Source: Flavobacteriales bacterium
GTDB taxonomy: Bacteria; Bacteroidota; Bacteroidia; Flavobacteriales_E; Vicingaceae
Reading direction: 5' to 3'
DNA: 64,000 nt
NCBI GenBank assembly: GCA_018608405.1
Contig: JABAZP010000038.1
Location: 1 to 64,000 of the forward strand
Below are positions 46,431 through 58,122 of the stretch, in pieces. A program made the translations under genes and the position numbers. The notes under the pieces were generated by a model, which did not search any database, was not told where the DNA came from, and saw nothing but the letters and a program-made list of their open reading frames with translations. The first letter of the stretch is position 1; every line of letters starts with the position of its first letter.

Positions 46431-48217
46431 TCTACCAAAACAAAAGGTTTCGTTTCATTTCCGACTCTTATGAAATATGTTCCAGCTTTTAAATTACCCC
46501 TTAAAACTTCCAAATAATTCGTGTACTGAATCATTTTAGAGTTAACCTTTCTTCCGGTTACATCAAGGACCTCAATTATACTATTGGTTGGCTGCTTTAA
46601 TTCAATTCGTAAATTCTCTTTTGCAGGATTTGGATATACATTTCCAATTGTACGTAAATCAATATTATCAATTCCTGTTGCTAACGGAGTAACTTCTACA
46701 TTCATTAAAAAATCTTGTGTCAGTTTATCTCGGTATTCAGACCATGAACCAAAAATAATTTCATATGTCTGTCGAGAAGCCGGAGAAGTAAAACTTCGGC
46801 CTAAGTTAACATTAGGACCATCCATTAACCAATACAAGTATATACCGCCACTATTGACTACTATTGGAGTAGTAAGAGGAACTCTATTGTATGCTCCAAG
46901 AGCAACGTTGCCCGAAGGAATAAAGATGGAATCTAACACTGTGCCTTGTCCTACTTGTCTGCCGTTATCATCTAAGATTATACTATGGAATCCTGAAGTA
47001 GGAGTTGCGCCTAGTGTGATGAAATAGTTTGCCGCAACAATTCGTGCTGGGTAGTAAGGTGGTTTAATGTAGACACCGCATCCACCGTTACCTCCGGCCC
47101 ATCCAATGCCCGCACCACTTAAGCCGTCCGTGTAATCTAAAATTATAGGAGACTGTGTTGTATCTACCACTTTTAGTAAAAACTCACTTGTATCATTTGT
47201 AACAGCAGCATCTCCGGTAACTTGTGAAACAAAGGTTCTGACAATAAACTTTCCGGCAACTGCAGGAGTAAAACTACCAAATGACTTACTTGAGTCATTT
47301 CCAGGCAAAAGAGAGTCAACGGTTTGAGTTGCACTAAATGGCGTTAGGCCGACAGGATCTATAATTCTAGTATTTACAGTTATACTTGAGTTTACATTTT
47401 GATTTCCATTATTCTTGATAGAAGCAGTTGGGCTAAAATTCCCGTTCAACGCTAAGAACTCACCGCCATTTCCCGGATTTACTATATAGTCGACTGCAAT
47501 ATCAGTAATGGGTTGTACAATGTTTGGATATTCAAATCGAATACTTGTGCTATCTGTTGGAAAAGTTGTCCCTCTATAGTATTGTAATCCATCATTTCCG
47601 GTGCCGTTTTCAATCCCTATGCTAAGAAAGTTGCTAACATATGTTGGATCCGGCAAGCCTACTTGTTTTTGGTAGTTAAAAGTGATTGAAGAGTCTCTTT
47701 TGTTTAGAATAATTTGGAATGTGTTTTCTCCTCCATATTGAGTAGTGTTATTTATCCAAAAAGGTACTTTTTCAAAAGTGATGCAAATGGTATCGCCTTG
47801 ATTGTAAAAATAACAAGATGCTGGATTGCTTGCACCCGCAAACGATAAGTCGGTAAGAAGAGGAGCAATAAAGTTATTTGCCCCTGTAGTTTGTGGAATA
47901 ATTGGAAATTGTGCGTTCGTGGAAGCAATATTGGCAGGTGTAAATGAAATGTAACCGTTAGAACCAATGTATAAGTTTGTTGGGTTCCCAGAATAAAATG
48001 GAAAACCAGAAATTGAATATGGGCCAACGAAGTTATCATCAGCAAGCCCTGTAATTATTGTACCGGTTTGGGTTATATCAAACCAAGAGAAACTTGGACC
48101 AGTTGGGTTGGCAGAAGATTTATAGGTATATCCAAAACTATCTGGTCCTCCACTTGAAGCTTGGGAAAATGACAATATGGTAGATAATATTAAAAATGAA
48201 TTAAATAATTTTTTCAT
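46427..48217 (-). CDS. Secreted protein with a T9SS type A C-terminal sorting domain
   Basis: A 596-residue exported protein: signal peptide about 1-19 (FSQ); beta-rich domains with GYTYKSSANPTGPSFSWFDI, GSNGYISFTPAN and a CARDB-like Ig domain (VDYIVNPGNGGEFLALNGNFSPTASIKNNG); then the sorting domain (about 520-596) with GNVYPNPAKENLRIEL, EVLDVTGRKV, LKAGTYFIRV and a final FVLVD. It would be exported by Sec, then passed through type IX secretion and anchored or released at the surface. The ATG at 48217 begins the signal peptide. It converges on the MBL gene with a 4-base overlap. Confidence 0.88.
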   Translation of the reverse strand: MKKLFNSFLILSTILSFSQASSGGPDSFGYTYKSSANPTGPSFSWFDITQTGTIITGLADDNFVGPYSISGFPFYSGNPTNLYIGSNGYISFTPANIASTNAQFPIIPQTTGANNFIAPLLTDLSFAGASNPASCYFYNQGDTICITFEKVPFWINNTTQYGGENTFQIILNKRDSSITFNYQKQVGLPDPTYVSNFLSIGIENGTGNDGLQYYRGTTFPTDSTSIRFEYPNIVQPITDIAVDYIVNPGNGGEFLALNGNFSPTASIKNNGNQNVNSSITVNTRIIDPVGLTPFSATQTVDSLLPGNDSSKSFGSFTPAVAGKFIVRTFVSQVTGDAAVTNDTSEFLLKVVDTTQSPIILDYTDGLSGAGIGWAGGNGGCGVYIKPPYYPARIVAANYFITLGATPTSGFHSIILDDNGRQVGQGTVLDSIFIPSGNVALGAYNRVPLTTPIVVNSGGIYLYWLMDGPNVNLGRSFTSPASRQTYEIIFGSWSEYRDKLTQDFLMNVEVTPLATGIDNIDLRTIGNVYPNPAKENLRIELKQPTNSIIEVLDVTGRKVNSKMIQYTNYLEVLRGNLKAGTYFIRVGNETKPFVLVD

Positions 48218-48368
48218 AGTGTAATGGATTATTAACGAGTTGAAGGTAGAAAAAAAAACAACACATCCCAAGTTTGTTCCTGCCATAATTTATATTCGCC
48301 GACAGCGTAATTTTCTTAATTGTGTTCTGCACGTTTTCGTAATTTGGTGAATCTAAAAAAAAGACTAT

Positions 48369-49703
48369 ATGAAAAAGAGAATTATCCTAGCATTTACCGT
48401 ATTCTTTACCCTAGGAAGTGTTTATGCTCAGATGGAATCCAATAAAATTGATTTCGTTGAATACGATCTTGATAATGGGATGCATGTAATTTTACATCAA
48501 GATAAATCTACACCAATTGTAGCGGTGTCTGTGTTGTACCATGTTGGATCTAAAAATGAAGATCCTAGTAGAACTGGGTTTGCTCATTTTTTCGAGCACT
48601 TACTATTTGAAGGCTCGGAAAACATTGAAAGGGGTGAGTTTTTTAAAATAGTTCAAGGTAACGGTGGAGTGTTAAATGCGAATACTTCTTTTGATCGAAC
48701 TTATTATTTTGAGATACTCCCATCGAATCAGTTAAAGTTGGCTTTATGGTTAGAGTCTGAACGACTGTTACATGCCAAAATTGACCAAGAGGGTGTCGAA
48801 ACACAAAGAGGTGTTGTAAAAGAAGAATTGAAACAACGAAATGAAAACACTCCATACGGAACAATTTTAAATGAAACGTTTGGTCATGCTTTTGTTGAGC
48901 ATCCTTACCGGTGGACACCTGGTGGTTCACCAGAATACATCAATAAAGCTGAATTATCAGAATTTATGGATTTTTACAATACTTTTTATGTTCCTAACAA
49001 CGCAACACTTTCAATTGCAGGAGACATTGATATCGCTCAAGCTAAAAAATGGATTGCAGAGTATTTTGGAACAATCCCCAAGGGAACTAAAGCAATTCCT
49101 AGACCAACTGTTTTTGAGCCCAAAAAAACATCGGAAGTAAGAGATACTATATATGATAATATTCAATTACCTGCCGTGGTTATGGGTTATCATATGCCTG
49201 CACAGGGCACGGAAGATTATTATGCGATGAGTATGTTGTCCCAATTGTTGTCGCAAGGTGAGAGTTCTCGATTTCAAAAGGTGATAAAGGATGAAAAGCA
49301 AAAAGCATTATTTGTTGGTGCTTTCCCACTTCCAACTGAAGATCCCGGATTAGCACTTATGTTTGGTATTACAAATATGGGAGTTCAGCCTATAGAATTG
49401 GAAGAAGCAATGAACATGGAAACAGAAAAGGTCAAGAAGGAATTAATTTCAGATTTAGAGTTTCAAAAGTTGAAAAACCAGGTTGAGAATGATTTTATAA
49501 GTGGCAATTCTAGTGTACAAGGACTGGCGGAGAATTTAGCAAACTACCATGTATATTTTGGAGAGGCTAATCTGATTAACACTGAAATTAACCGCTATAT
49601 GAAAGTGACGAAAGAGGAGATTCGGAAAGTTGCTCAGAAATATTTGACGAATGAAAATAGAGTAGTACTTTACTACTTACCTAAAGCACAGCAAGCTAAC
49701 TAA
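48369..49703 (+). CDS. M16 family metallopeptidase, catalytic subunit
   Basis: A 444-residue exported M16B peptidase. Signal peptide about 1-20; the zinc motif HFFEH places ligands at His73 and His77 with Glu76 as general base, and the downstream Glu lies in LESERL. It pairs with the next gene, which lacks that motif, as in known heterodimers where one subunit is catalytic and the other supplies an Arg-Tyr pair. It is probably a periplasmic protease. The start codon lies in an A-rich stretch with no Shine-Dalgarno sequence, as usual in this phylum. Confidence 0.9.
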   Translation: MKKRIILAFTVFFTLGSVYAQMESNKIDFVEYDLDNGMHVILHQDKSTPIVAVSVLYHVGSKNEDPSRTGFAHFFEHLLFEGSENIERGEFFKIVQGNGGVLNANTSFDRTYYFEILPSNQLKLALWLESERLLHAKIDQEGVETQRGVVKEELKQRNENTPYGTILNETFGHAFVEHPYRWTPGGSPEYINKAELSEFMDFYNTFYVPNNATLSIAGDIDIAQAKKWIAEYFGTIPKGTKAIPRPTVFEPKKTSEVRDTIYDNIQLPAVVMGYHMPAQGTEDYYAMSMLSQLLSQGESSRFQKVIKDEKQKALFVGAFPLPTEDPGLALMFGITNMGVQPIELEEAMNMETEKVKKELISDLEFQKLKNQVENDFISGNSSVQGLAENLANYHVYFGEANLINTEINRYMKVTKEEIRKVAQKYLTNENRVVLYYLPKAQQAN

Positions 49704-49731
49704 ATTTAGAAAATCGAAGAAAATAAAAAAG

Positions 49732-51795
49732 ATGAAAAAGTTATATAGTAGTATACTAAGCCTTTTGTTTTGTGCAGTTACAATTGCTCAAGTTGACAGG
49801 AGTAAAATGCCTGAACCAGGACCAGCTCCCAAAATTGAGTTGGGCGAAACACAATCGTTTACGTTAGAGAATGGATTGAAAGTATTTGTTGTAGAAAATC
49901 ACAAACTACCAAAAGTTTCATTTTCCTTACAGTTTGATAATGATCCAATAGTTGAAGGAGATAAAGCAGGTGCTGCTCAAATTGCGGGAGATTTACTAGC
50001 AAAAGGCACAACCAATAGAACAAAAGAAGAGTTAAACTTTGAAGTGGATTTCATGGGGGCTAGGTTCTTTACTTCCGCAAACTCCGTTTTTGGTTCAGCT
50101 TTAAAAAAGCACCAAGAAAAATTATTGGACATCATGTCAGACGTTGTAAAAAACTCTGACTTTAAAACCGAAGAGCTAGAGAAATTAAAAACTCAATATA
50201 TTTCAGGTAAACAAACAGAAAAAGATGACCCTGATGCTATTGCTAGTAATGTTCAACGGGTTTTATTGTATGGAAAAAATCACCCTTATGGTGAGTTAAC
50301 AACGGAAGAAACGTTAAAGAACATAGAATTAGATGATGTAAAAGCATACTATTCTTCTTATGTAAAGCCAAATGTTGCTTACATGGCTGTTGTTGGAGAC
50401 ATTGACTTGAAAGAGGCAAAAACGTTAATTACAAAATATTTTGGTGATTGGGAAAGTGGAGAAGTGCCAACTCACACGTATGAGATGCCTGAAGCTCCAA
50501 AAACAATGAAGGTTGTGTTGGTGAACAAACCTGGAGCGGTGCAGTCAGTTATTTCAACTATCAATATCCTAGATTTAAAACCGGGCAGTGCTGATGCAAT
50601 TGCAGCCAACATCACTAACGGCATTCTTGGTGGTGGTTTTGTTTCTAAATTGAATCTGAACTTACGAGAAGCTAACTCTTATACCTATGGAGCTAGATCG
50701 AGTATAAGTTCAGATGAATTAGTTGGATCATTTACAGCATCAGCAAAGGTTAGAAATGAGGTAACGGATAGCGCGTTGGCAGAAATGTTGAAAGAAATCA
50801 ACAACATGAGAACTGGAAATATTTCATCCGATGAATTGGAAACAACAAAAAGGTACAGAGCAGGTACGTTTGCTATAGGTTTGGAAAATGCACAAACCAA
50901 AGCGCGTTTTGCTATCAACATCGAAAAGTATAACCTGGACGAGGATTATTATGCAAATTACCTTAAAAATGTAGCAGCTGTGACCTTAGAGGATGTGAAA
51001 GCAGTTTCTAAGAAATACATCAACCCTACAAACGGTTACATTCTTGTAGTAGGTAATAAAGATGAAATTTTAGATAAAGTGAAAGCTTTTGCTCCAGGTG
51101 GAAAAGTAGTCTTGATGGATATTAATGGCGATTTAGCAACAGAAAACACATTAAAACCTGCACCTGCTGGAATAGATGCAAAGACAGTTATTAATCAATA
51201 CATTAATGCGGTAGGGGGTACTAAAAATTGGTCTAAATTGAAAGGAATGAAGACTGAAATGAGCACAAGCACACAAGGGATGCCATTGACGATAACAACA
51301 ATTGCAGCAACACCAAATAAGTCTGCAACAGAAATAGCCGTTAATGGAAACGTAATGCAAAAAATAGTTTTCGATGGTGAAAAAGGAGCTGTAATACAAG
51401 GAGGTCAGGCGCAAGAATTTGACGACGAAAGAAATCAGAAAATGGCGGTAGAAACAGCTATGTTTCCTGAAGCAGATTACTTAAAAGGTGAATATAGTCT
51501 TGAATTAAAAGGCATAGATCTACAAAATGACGAAGAGGTTTATGTTGTTAAAATTGAAAAGCCAGGAGGAAATGTAATGACCAATTTTTATAGCGTAGAA
51601 TCGGGTTTTCTAATTTTGTCGCAAGAGACCACAGATGCGGGTATGTCAGAAGCTTTGTACTCGGACTACAAATCGGTTAAAAAAGTTATGGTACCTCATA
51701 AAATTTTACGAAATGCAGGACCTCAAAAAATGGAATTGAAGGTAGAGAAGGTTGTTTTAAACCCAAAGGTCGACGAAGAAACTTTTAAATTCTAA
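49732..51795 (+). CDS. M16 family peptidase, non-catalytic partner subunit with C-terminal extension
   Basis: A 687-residue exported protein. Signal peptide about 1-19. The M16 domain (about 35-465) has AAQIAGDLLAKGT where HxxEH would be, so it cannot bind zinc, but keeps LREANSYTYGARS, the Arg/Tyr region of partner subunits. An extra 210-residue C-terminal domain (about 480-687; INQYINAVGGTKNWSKLKG, KTEMSTSTQGM) resembles LolA/outer-membrane lipoprotein-sorting folds and is not part of usual M16 proteins. It is 28 bases after the catalytic subunit and followed by a terminator. Confidence 0.88.
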   Translation: MKKLYSSILSLLFCAVTIAQVDRSKMPEPGPAPKIELGETQSFTLENGLKVFVVENHKLPKVSFSLQFDNDPIVEGDKAGAAQIAGDLLAKGTTNRTKEELNFEVDFMGARFFTSANSVFGSALKKHQEKLLDIMSDVVKNSDFKTEELEKLKTQYISGKQTEKDDPDAIASNVQRVLLYGKNHPYGELTTEETLKNIELDDVKAYYSSYVKPNVAYMAVVGDIDLKEAKTLITKYFGDWESGEVPTHTYEMPEAPKTMKVVLVNKPGAVQSVISTINILDLKPGSADAIAANITNGILGGGFVSKLNLNLREANSYTYGARSSISSDELVGSFTASAKVRNEVTDSALAEMLKEINNMRTGNISSDELETTKRYRAGTFAIGLENAQTKARFAINIEKYNLDEDYYANYLKNVAAVTLEDVKAVSKKYINPTNGYILVVGNKDEILDKVKAFAPGGKVVLMDINGDLATENTLKPAPAGIDAKTVINQYINAVGGTKNWSKLKGMKTEMSTSTQGMPLTITTIAATPNKSATEIAVNGNVMQKIVFDGEKGAVIQGGQAQEFDDERNQKMAVETAMFPEADYLKGEYSLELKGIDLQNDEEVYVVKIEKPGGNVMTNFYSVESGFLILSQETTDAGMSEALYSDYKSVKKVMVPHKILRNAGPQKMELKVEKVVLNPKVDEETFKF

Positions 51796-51816
51796 AAGCA
51801 AATAATAAATTTTTGG

Positions 51817-51849
51817 AAGCCTCTTCAATAAACTTGAAGAGGCTTTTTT
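51817..51849 (+). terminator. Terminator of the M16 peptidase pair
   Basis: AAGCCTCTTCAA (51817-51828) and TTGAAGAGGCTT (51834-51845) pair perfectly over 12 bases around a five-base loop, ending in a T-run (51844-51849). Confidence 0.88.
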
Positions 51850-51861
51850 ATGCTCCTTATT

Positions 51862-52491
51862 TTATTCAAATATGGGGAGTTCAGATACTCGAGCATAAGG
51901 AAAGTTTCCTATTTCTTCAACTTTATGATACCTGTTCAGACCTGAAATTGCTACGGTATCAATCGCATTTAAATCTAATTGACCATTGTCTGTCACTGCT
52001 ACTTCGTCTACATAAATATTTTCAATAGAACCGATAACAAGCATCGTATCGTTTAATTCAATATCTATAATTTGCTCCAGCTTCATGGCCATTTTTAACT
52101 TGCTCTCTTGTACAAATGGTGAATGACAGTCGCCCAAGTATTCCGGAGTTAGTTTACAGGCTGAAAATTCTGAAACACCAAGTTCAAAGTTAGCTGAAGT
52201 ATAATGAGCTTTTTTAATAATTTCTTCGCTAACAGAGTTAATTGTAAAGCTCTTAGTCTCCTTCATATTCGTTAGTGTATTTCTAGGTACACTCGCCGGT
52301 CTCATGATAAATCCCAACAGGGCCGGATTTGCGCCCAAATGGACCACAGAACTAAAGATGGCCAGGTTTTCCCCGTGCTCGCCTTTCGTGCCAATAAGGT
52401 TTGCTGATTTATAACCACTAACTGAATTTATTAAATTCAATCTGAATATTTTATCTGCTGATTGTATTTCTTCTTCGCTAAAACTTTTCAT
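51862..52491 (-). CDS. Flavin reductase family protein
   Basis: A 209-residue FMN-binding split-barrel protein. LINSVSGYKSANLIGT, PALLGFIMRPASVPRNTLTN and KSFTINSVSEEI are the flavin and phosphate contacts of this family, whose members reduce or bind FMN and often supply reduced flavin to oxygenases. No oxygenase gene is adjacent. The 3' end adjoins the M16 terminator, and the two genes converge. Confidence 0.85.
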   Translation of the reverse strand: MKSFSEEEIQSADKIFRLNLINSVSGYKSANLIGTKGEHGENLAIFSSVVHLGANPALLGFIMRPASVPRNTLTNMKETKSFTINSVSEEIIKKAHYTSANFELGVSEFSACKLTPEYLGDCHSPFVQESKLKMAMKLEQIIDIELNDTMLVIGSIENIYVDEVAVTDNGQLDLNAIDTVAISGLNRYHKVEEIGNFPYARVSELPIFE

Positions 52492-52559
52492 GTATATCTA
52501 ACAACAAATTTTAAATGTGGTTTACATGCAGTGCGACAAAAGGACCGCAGTAAAAGCAC

Positions 52560-52592
52560 AAAAAAGCCCGATTCGTTAATGAATCGGGCTTA
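52560..52592 (-). terminator. clpC intrinsic terminator
   Basis: AAGCCCGATTC (52564-52574) and GAATCGGGCTT (52581-52591) form a perfect 11-base stem with a six-base loop; on the minus strand it is followed by a T-run (A residues from 52560). It lies just after the clpC stop. Confidence 0.85.
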
Positions 52593-52611
52593 ACCTTTAT
52601 ACTACTTTGAT

Positions 52612-55245
52612 TTATTTCGCTTTTGTTTCATCTGTATCACTATCGCCTTCTTTTTTTGATTCCGGCAACGATTTTGGACTTGTAGATTTTAAGGACTTTT
52701 TGGGTTTAATGATTTCAATCTTAATGTTTTCCTTTTTATCGTCCAGTTTAATACTGATCATATCTCCTTCTAATAATCTAGATTGAATTATTTCTTCAGC
52801 CAATGGATCTTCAACGTATTTTTGTATCGCTCTTGCTAGCGGTCTTGCTCCATATTCTGGGTCATAACCTTTGTCAGCAATAAAATCTTTTGCTGGCTCA
52901 GAAATTTCAACAGTGAAGCCCATTTCTTTTGTTCTGCTGTATAAACCTTCGAGCTCTATGTCAATTATATCGTGAATGTGCTCTTTTGTCAGTGCATTGA
53001 AAATCATGATGTCGTCAATCCGATTTAGAAATTCAGGAGCGAAAGCTTTTTTCAAGGCAGATTGGATTACGCCATCAGCGTACTTATCTTTATTTTGCTG
53101 TTTAGCTGCTGTTGAGAATCCTACACCTGTTCCAAAATCTTTCAATTGTCTCGCACCAATGTTTGAGGTCATAATGATAATGGTATTTTTAAAGCTAATT
53201 TTTCTGCCTAGGCTGTCAGTAACTTGACCATCGTCTAAAACTTGCAACAACAAATTGTAAACATCAGGGTGAGCTTTCTCAATCTCATCTAGTAAAATAA
53301 CAGAGTAGGGGCGTCTTCTAACTTTCTCCGTTAATTGACCACCCTCTTCGTATCCAACGTAGCCCGGAGGTGCTCCAATTAATCTACTAACTGCGAATTT
53401 TTCCATGTATTCACTCATATCAATTCGAATCAATGCATCATCATTGTCAAATAGATGTCTCGCCAATACTTTAGCTAACTGTGTTTTACCAACCCCTGTT
53501 GGCCCTAAGAAAATAAATGAACCTATTGGTTTGTTTGGATCTTTTAATCCTGCGCGGTTTCTTTGAATCGCCTTCACCACTTTTTTAATGGCGTCTTCTT
53601 GGCCAATCACCTTGTCGTGAATTTCATCGTACATTTTAACGAGTTTTTTACCCTCTTTCTGTGCGACTCTTTTCATAGGTATTCCTGTCATCATTGCCAC
53701 AACTTCAGCAACATCCTCCTCACTTACCGTTTCACGATGATTCTTTGTTTCTTCTTCCCATGCTTTTTTAGCGCTTTCAATTGCTTCCGATAGTTGTCTC
53801 TCAGAATCTCTTAAGCGTGCAGCTTCTTCATATTTTTGACTGCGTACCACCCGATTTTTTTCAACTTTAACATCTTCAATTTGCGCTTCAATTTCAATAA
53901 TGTTCTGCGGAACCTTGATGTTTGTGATGTGCACTCTTGAACCCGCTTCGTCTAGCGCATCAATTGCCTTATCCGGCAAATGACGGTCTGTCATGTAACG
54001 ATCTGTCAAATTCACACAAGCTCTTAATGCTTCATCGGTGTAGTTAACATTGTGATGTTCTTCGTATTTATCTTTAATGTTATTCAAAATTTGGAACGTT
54101 TCTTCGTTGGTTGTTGGCTCAACTAAAACCTTTTGAAACCGCCGTTCTAAAGCTCCGTCTTTCTCAATATGTTGTCTAAACTCATCTAAGGTTGTTGCAC
54201 CAATACATTGGATTTCACCTCGGGCTAACGCTGGCTTAAACATGTTTGATGCGTCTAAAGAACCAGATGCTCCACCTGCACCAACAATTGTATGAATCTC
54301 ATCAATAAAAAGAATGATGTTTGGAGATTTTTCCAATTCATTCATTACTGCTTTCATTCTCTCTTCAAACTGTCCTCTATACTTTGTTCCGGCAACCAAA
54401 GAAGCTAAATCAAGTGTTACAATTCTCTTGTTAAAGAGTACTCTTGAAACCTTTTTCTGAATAATTCGCAGTGCAAGTCCTTCAGCAATAGCAGATTTAC
54501 CAACTCCCGGTTCTCCAATTAAAATAGGATTATTCTTTTTTCTTCTGGATAGAATTTGAGATACCCTTTCTATTTCAGCTTCTCTTCCTACAATAGGATC
54601 AAGCTTCCCATCTTCTGCCATTGAAGTCAAGTCTCTTCCAAAATTATCTAAAACAGGCGTTTTCGACTTTGAATTACCACTTTTTGACGATCCCGATTCA
54701 CCTCCCGATCTTCCCGAAGCTCCGCCTGATCCTAAAAAGCCCAAAGACTCATCATCATCATTGGTTGGGTTACCGGGAACCTCATTTCTTGGACTAGAAG
54801 AAGGTTTGTTCGATAGTATACTTTCCAATTCATCTTTTACAGATTCGTAGAATACATTTTGCTCTTCCAATGACTGCGTAGCAATGTTGTTCGCATCCTT
54901 CAAAATGGAGAGTAATAAGTGTTCAGTTCCAATAAGGCTTTGATTAAAAAGCTTCGCTTCTAAGTAAGTTATCTTTAAAACTCTCTCTGCCTGTTTAACC
55001 AAGGGTATATTGGATAAATGGTTAATTGAGCTATTGCCAACTTTGGTAGAACTTTCTATTCGCCTTCTCAATTCATTTAAATCGGCGCCAAGTGAATTTA
55101 GAATCTGAATTCCGCTTCCTTGTCCTTCTCGAATCATACCCAATAGGAGGTGTTCTATACCTATATAGTCATGACCAAGTCGCAGAGCTTCCTCGCGACT
55201 GTAGGTAATGACGTCTTTTACTCGTTGTGAGAAATTAGATTCCAT
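52612..55245 (-). CDS. clpC: ATP-dependent Clp protease ATP-binding subunit ClpC
   Basis: An 877-residue AAA+ unfoldase that feeds substrates to ClpP. Duplicated N-domain (1-145) with [12 protein letters not shown] and [15 protein letters not shown]1 with [13 protein letters not shown] and [12 protein letters not shown]; the M-domain carrying the UVR-like [19 protein letters not shown]2 with [24 protein letters not shown] and the R-finger region [13 protein letters not shown] Gly/Ser-rich linker (about 160-190) precedes NBD1. Length and motifs are complete. A terminator follows, and a promoter-like element lies upstream. Confidence 0.95.
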   Translation of the reverse strand: MESNFSQRVKDVITYSREEALRLGHDYIGIEHLLLGMIREGQGSGIQILNSLGADLNELRRRIESSTKVGNSSINHLSNIPLVKQAERVLKITYLEAKLFNQSLIGTEHLLLSILKDANNIATQSLEEQNVFYESVKDELESILSNKPSSSPRNEVPGNPTNDDDESLGFLGSGGASGRSGGESGSSKSGNSKSKTPVLDNFGRDLTSMAEDGKLDPIVGREAEIERVSQILSRRKKNNPILIGEPGVGKSAIAEGLALRIIQKKVSRVLFNKRIVTLDLASLVAGTKYRGQFEERMKAVMNELEKSPNIILFIDEIHTIVGAGGASGSLDASNMFKPALARGEIQCIGATTLDEFRQHIEKDGALERRFQKVLVEPTTNEETFQILNNIKDKYEEHHNVNYTDEALRACVNLTDRYMTDRHLPDKAIDALDEAGSRVHITNIKVPQNIIEIEAQIEDVKVEKNRVVRSQKYEEAARLRDSERQLSEAIESAKKAWEEETKNHRETVSEEDVAEVVAMMTGIPMKRVAQKEGKKLVKMYDEIHDKVIGQEDAIKKVVKAIQRNRAGLKDPNKPIGSFIFLGPTGVGKTQLAKVLARHLFDNDDALIRIDMSEYMEKFAVSRLIGAPPGYVGYEEGGQLTEKVRRRPYSVILLDEIEKAHPDVYNLLLQVLDDGQVTDSLGRKISFKNTIIIMTSNIGARQLKDFGTGVGFSTAAKQQNKDKYADGVIQSALKKAFAPEFLNRIDDIMIFNALTKEHIHDIIDIELEGLYSRTKEMGFTVEISEPAKDFIADKGYDPEYGARPLARAIQKYVEDPLAEEIIQSRLLEGDMISIKLDDKKENIKIEIIKPKKSLKSTSPKSLPESKKEGDSDTDETKAK

Positions 55246-55331
55246 AATGTTTCGTTCTTTTATAATAAACGTATTTGAGGGGCATTTAGTTGTAAAAAAT
55301 AGAAATTTTAACGGACCATTTCAATACCAAT

Positions 55332-55358
55332 CAAAGATATTTTAAGTGTTCTATGCAA
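55332..55358 (-). promoter_or_regulatory. Candidate clpC promoter
   Basis: On the minus strand TTG (55356-55358) and TATCTTTG (55332-55339) are 16 bases apart, slightly short of the usual 17-23. It lies 86 bases before the ATG at 55245. Confidence 0.35.
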
Positions 55359-55506
55359 ATGACGAACCAAAGCTCTTTTATCAACAAAATTTTGTTAGTA
55401 TTTAGTGCCATTTTAAGCCTCTGAACGCATTATTTATCGGTAGTTTAGTAGTAATGTTCAACCGTTAAAATAAAGTTGAAATTTAGCATCTAAGAATACT
55501 GTAAAT

Positions 55507-58068
55507 ATGGCAGAAGGAGAAAAAATCGTTCAAATTAATATTGAAGACGAAATGAAGTCAGCCTACATTGATTATTCAATGTCGGTTATCGTAAGTAGAG
55601 CACTCCCAGATGTAAGGGATGGTTTAAAACCTGTTCACAGAAGAATTTTATATGGCATGCAAGATTTAGGTGTATTGTCATCTAGGCCTCACAAGAAATC
55701 AGCTAGAATTGTAGGAGAGGTGCTTGGAAAGTACCATCCACATGGAGATACTGCAGTATATGATTCCATGGTGCGAATGGCACAACCTTGGTCTTTGCGC
55801 TACATGTTAGTCGATGGACAGGGTAACTTTGGTTCTGTTGATGGGGATAGTCCTGCGGCCATGAGATATACCGAGGCAAGGCTGAGAAAAATCTCAGAAG
55901 ACATGCTTGCAGATATTGACAAGGAAACCGTTGATTTTAGATTGAACTTCGATGATTCATTAACAGAGCCAACGGTATTGCCTACAAGAATTCCACAACT
56001 ACTAATTAATGGTGGGTCTGGAATTGCAGTAGGGATGGCCACCAACATGGCTCCTCATAACTTAAGTGAAGTTATTGACGGCATTAGCGCGTATATCGAT
56101 AACCGTGATATTGAGATAGCCGACTTAATGCAACACATAAAAGCGCCAGATTTTCCGACAGGTGGAATAATTTATGGTTATGAAGGAGTTCGTTCTGCAT
56201 TTGAGACAGGAAGAGGGCGTATTGTAATGCGTGCAAAGTGCGAAATAGAAGTTACCAGTAGTGGAAGAGAAAGAATAATTGTTTCAGAAATTCCTTATTT
56301 GGTCAACAAAGCCGATCTGATTAAAAAAACAGCTGATCTTGTAAATGATAAGAAGATTGAAGGTATTGCTGATTTGAACGATGAGTCAGACAGAAATGGA
56401 ATGAGAATCGTTTATGATTTAAAAAGAGATGCTATTACAAACGTAGTAATGAATAATTTATTCAAATATACTGCGCTTCAGACATCATTTTCTGTGAATA
56501 ACATTGCCTTGGTAAATGGTAGACCAGAAATGCTGAATCTCAAAGATATGATTCATCACTTTGTGGAGTTTAGGCATGAGGTGGTCATTAATAGAACAGA
56601 GTTTGAACTTAAAAAAGCAAAAGACAAAGCACATGTGCTTGAAGGTTTAATTATTGCTATTGATAATTTAGATGAAGTAATTAAACTCATTAGAGCTAGT
56701 AGAACGACCGATGATGCGCGTAATGGTTTAATGGAGAAGTTTTCGTTATCTGAAATACAAGCTAAGGCTGTATTAGACTTACGTTTACAGAAGTTAACCG
56801 GTTTAGAAAGAGATAAATTAAAAGAAGAGCATGCAGAATTAATGAGATTAATTACTCATTTAGAGGCAGTTTTAGCGAATGAGGACATGAGAATGGACAT
56901 CATTAAAGCTGAATTGCTCGAAGTCAAAGAGAAATACGGTGATGAAAGACGATCTCTAATTGAATACTCAGCAGAGGACTTTAGTATTGAAGATATGATT
57001 CCAGACGAAGAAGTAGTGGTTACTATTTCTCACTTGGGTTACATTAAACGAACCCAACTTACGGAGTATAGAAGACAAAATAGAGGAGGGACCGGATCGA
57101 AAGGTTCTGCTACAAGAGATGCAGATTTCTTAGAACATTTATTCGTAGCAACAACACATAACTACCTCTTAATCTTTACTGAGAAAGGGAAATGTTACTG
57201 GATGAGGGTTTTCGAAGTACCGGAAGGTACGAAGACCTCAAAAGGAAGAGCAATACAAAACCTGATTAGTATAGAACCGGATGATAATGTTAAGGCATAT
57301 ATCTGTGTGAAAGATTTGACGGATGAAGAATACATTAACAATAACTATATTGTCATGTGTTCTCGAAAAGGGGTGATAAAGAAAACGAGCTTAGAGGCTT
57401 ACTCTAGACCAAGGACAAATGGTATTAATGCAATTACAATTCGAGAAGGAGACCAATTATTGGAAGCTAAGTTGACAAACGGCTCTGATGAAATTATGAT
57501 GGCAATTGGAAGTGGTAGAGCTATTCGATTCAATGAGAGCAAAGTAAGACCAATGGGAAGAAATGCTGCGGGAGTTAGAGGTATTACGATTGGTGAAGAG
57601 GATGAAGTTGTCGGAATGATTACAGTTAGAGAACCAAAAGAAGAAACCGTCTTGGTAGTCTCTGAAAAAGGATATGGAAAGCGAAGTTTTTTAAACGACC
57701 CTGAAGATGATTCAGAAATATATAGAGTTACGAACAGAGGAGGCAAAGGTGTAAAAACGTTAAACGTAACTGAAAAAACCGGTAAGCTTATTGCAATCAA
57801 GAATGTCACAGATGATAATGATTTAATGATCATTAACAGATCTGGAGTAATCATTAGGATTGCCGTTTCTGACTTAAGAGTTATGGGACGTGCGACACAA
57901 GGAGTGCGATTGATTAACTTAAAAAATAATGACTCGATTGCAGCTGTAGCAAAAGTTTCTGTTGATGAGGAAGAGGAAGGAGTAGAGCCTGTGGCAGAAT
58001 CAGAAGGTACGGAAGAAAGTAATTCAGCTGAAGAAACTAACGACACTGATAATACAGATGCCAAATAA
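55507..58068 (+). CDS. gyrA: DNA gyrase subunit A
   Basis: An 853-residue type II topoisomerase subunit. Catalytic Tyr121 lies in [10 protein letters not shown], the [10 protein letters not shown] motif (77-86) forms the DNA gate (Thr82 occupies the place of E. coli Ser83), and the GyrA box reads [10 protein letters not shown] in place of the usual QRRGGKG. The C-terminal beta-pinwheel and an acidic Glu/Asp-rich tail (about 820-853) complete it. Parts of the wrapping domain look normal. It is followed at 55 bases by a TPR gene. Confidence 0.96.
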   Translation: MAEGEKIVQINIEDEMKSAYIDYSMSVIVSRALPDVRDGLKPVHRRILYGMQDLGVLSSRPHKKSARIVGEVLGKYHPHGDTAVYDSMVRMAQPWSLRYMLVDGQGNFGSVDGDSPAAMRYTEARLRKISEDMLADIDKETVDFRLNFDDSLTEPTVLPTRIPQLLINGGSGIAVGMATNMAPHNLSEVIDGISAYIDNRDIEIADLMQHIKAPDFPTGGIIYGYEGVRSAFETGRGRIVMRAKCEIEVTSSGRERIIVSEIPYLVNKADLIKKTADLVNDKKIEGIADLNDESDRNGMRIVYDLKRDAITNVVMNNLFKYTALQTSFSVNNIALVNGRPEMLNLKDMIHHFVEFRHEVVINRTEFELKKAKDKAHVLEGLIIAIDNLDEVIKLIRASRTTDDARNGLMEKFSLSEIQAKAVLDLRLQKLTGLERDKLKEEHAELMRLITHLEAVLANEDMRMDIIKAELLEVKEKYGDERRSLIEYSAEDFSIEDMIPDEEVVVTISHLGYIKRTQLTEYRRQNRGGTGSKGSATRDADFLEHLFVATTHNYLLIFTEKGKCYWMRVFEVPEGTKTSKGRAIQNLISIEPDDNVKAYICVKDLTDEEYINNNYIVMCSRKGVIKKTSLEAYSRPRTNGINAITIREGDQLLEAKLTNGSDEIMMAIGSGRAIRFNESKVRPMGRNAAGVRGITIGEEDEVVGMITVREPKEETVLVVSEKGYGKRSFLNDPEDDSEIYRVTNRGGKGVKTLNVTEKTGKLIAIKNVTDDNDLMIINRSGVIIRIAVSDLRVMGRATQGVRLINLKNNDSIAAVAKVSVDEEEEGVEPVAESEGTEESNSAEETNDTDNTDAK

Positions 58069-58122
58069 TGGCAAAGTATTTGTAAAACAAGTTTTGAAAT
58101 TTAATTTGAAAAATAACTAATC

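Noticed and set aside
57399-58064. Long minus-strand ORF (221 residues) opposite gyrA
   Set aside because: Ser/Thr/Pro-rich translation typical of the antisense of an acidic coding tail; gyrA is clearly the real gene.
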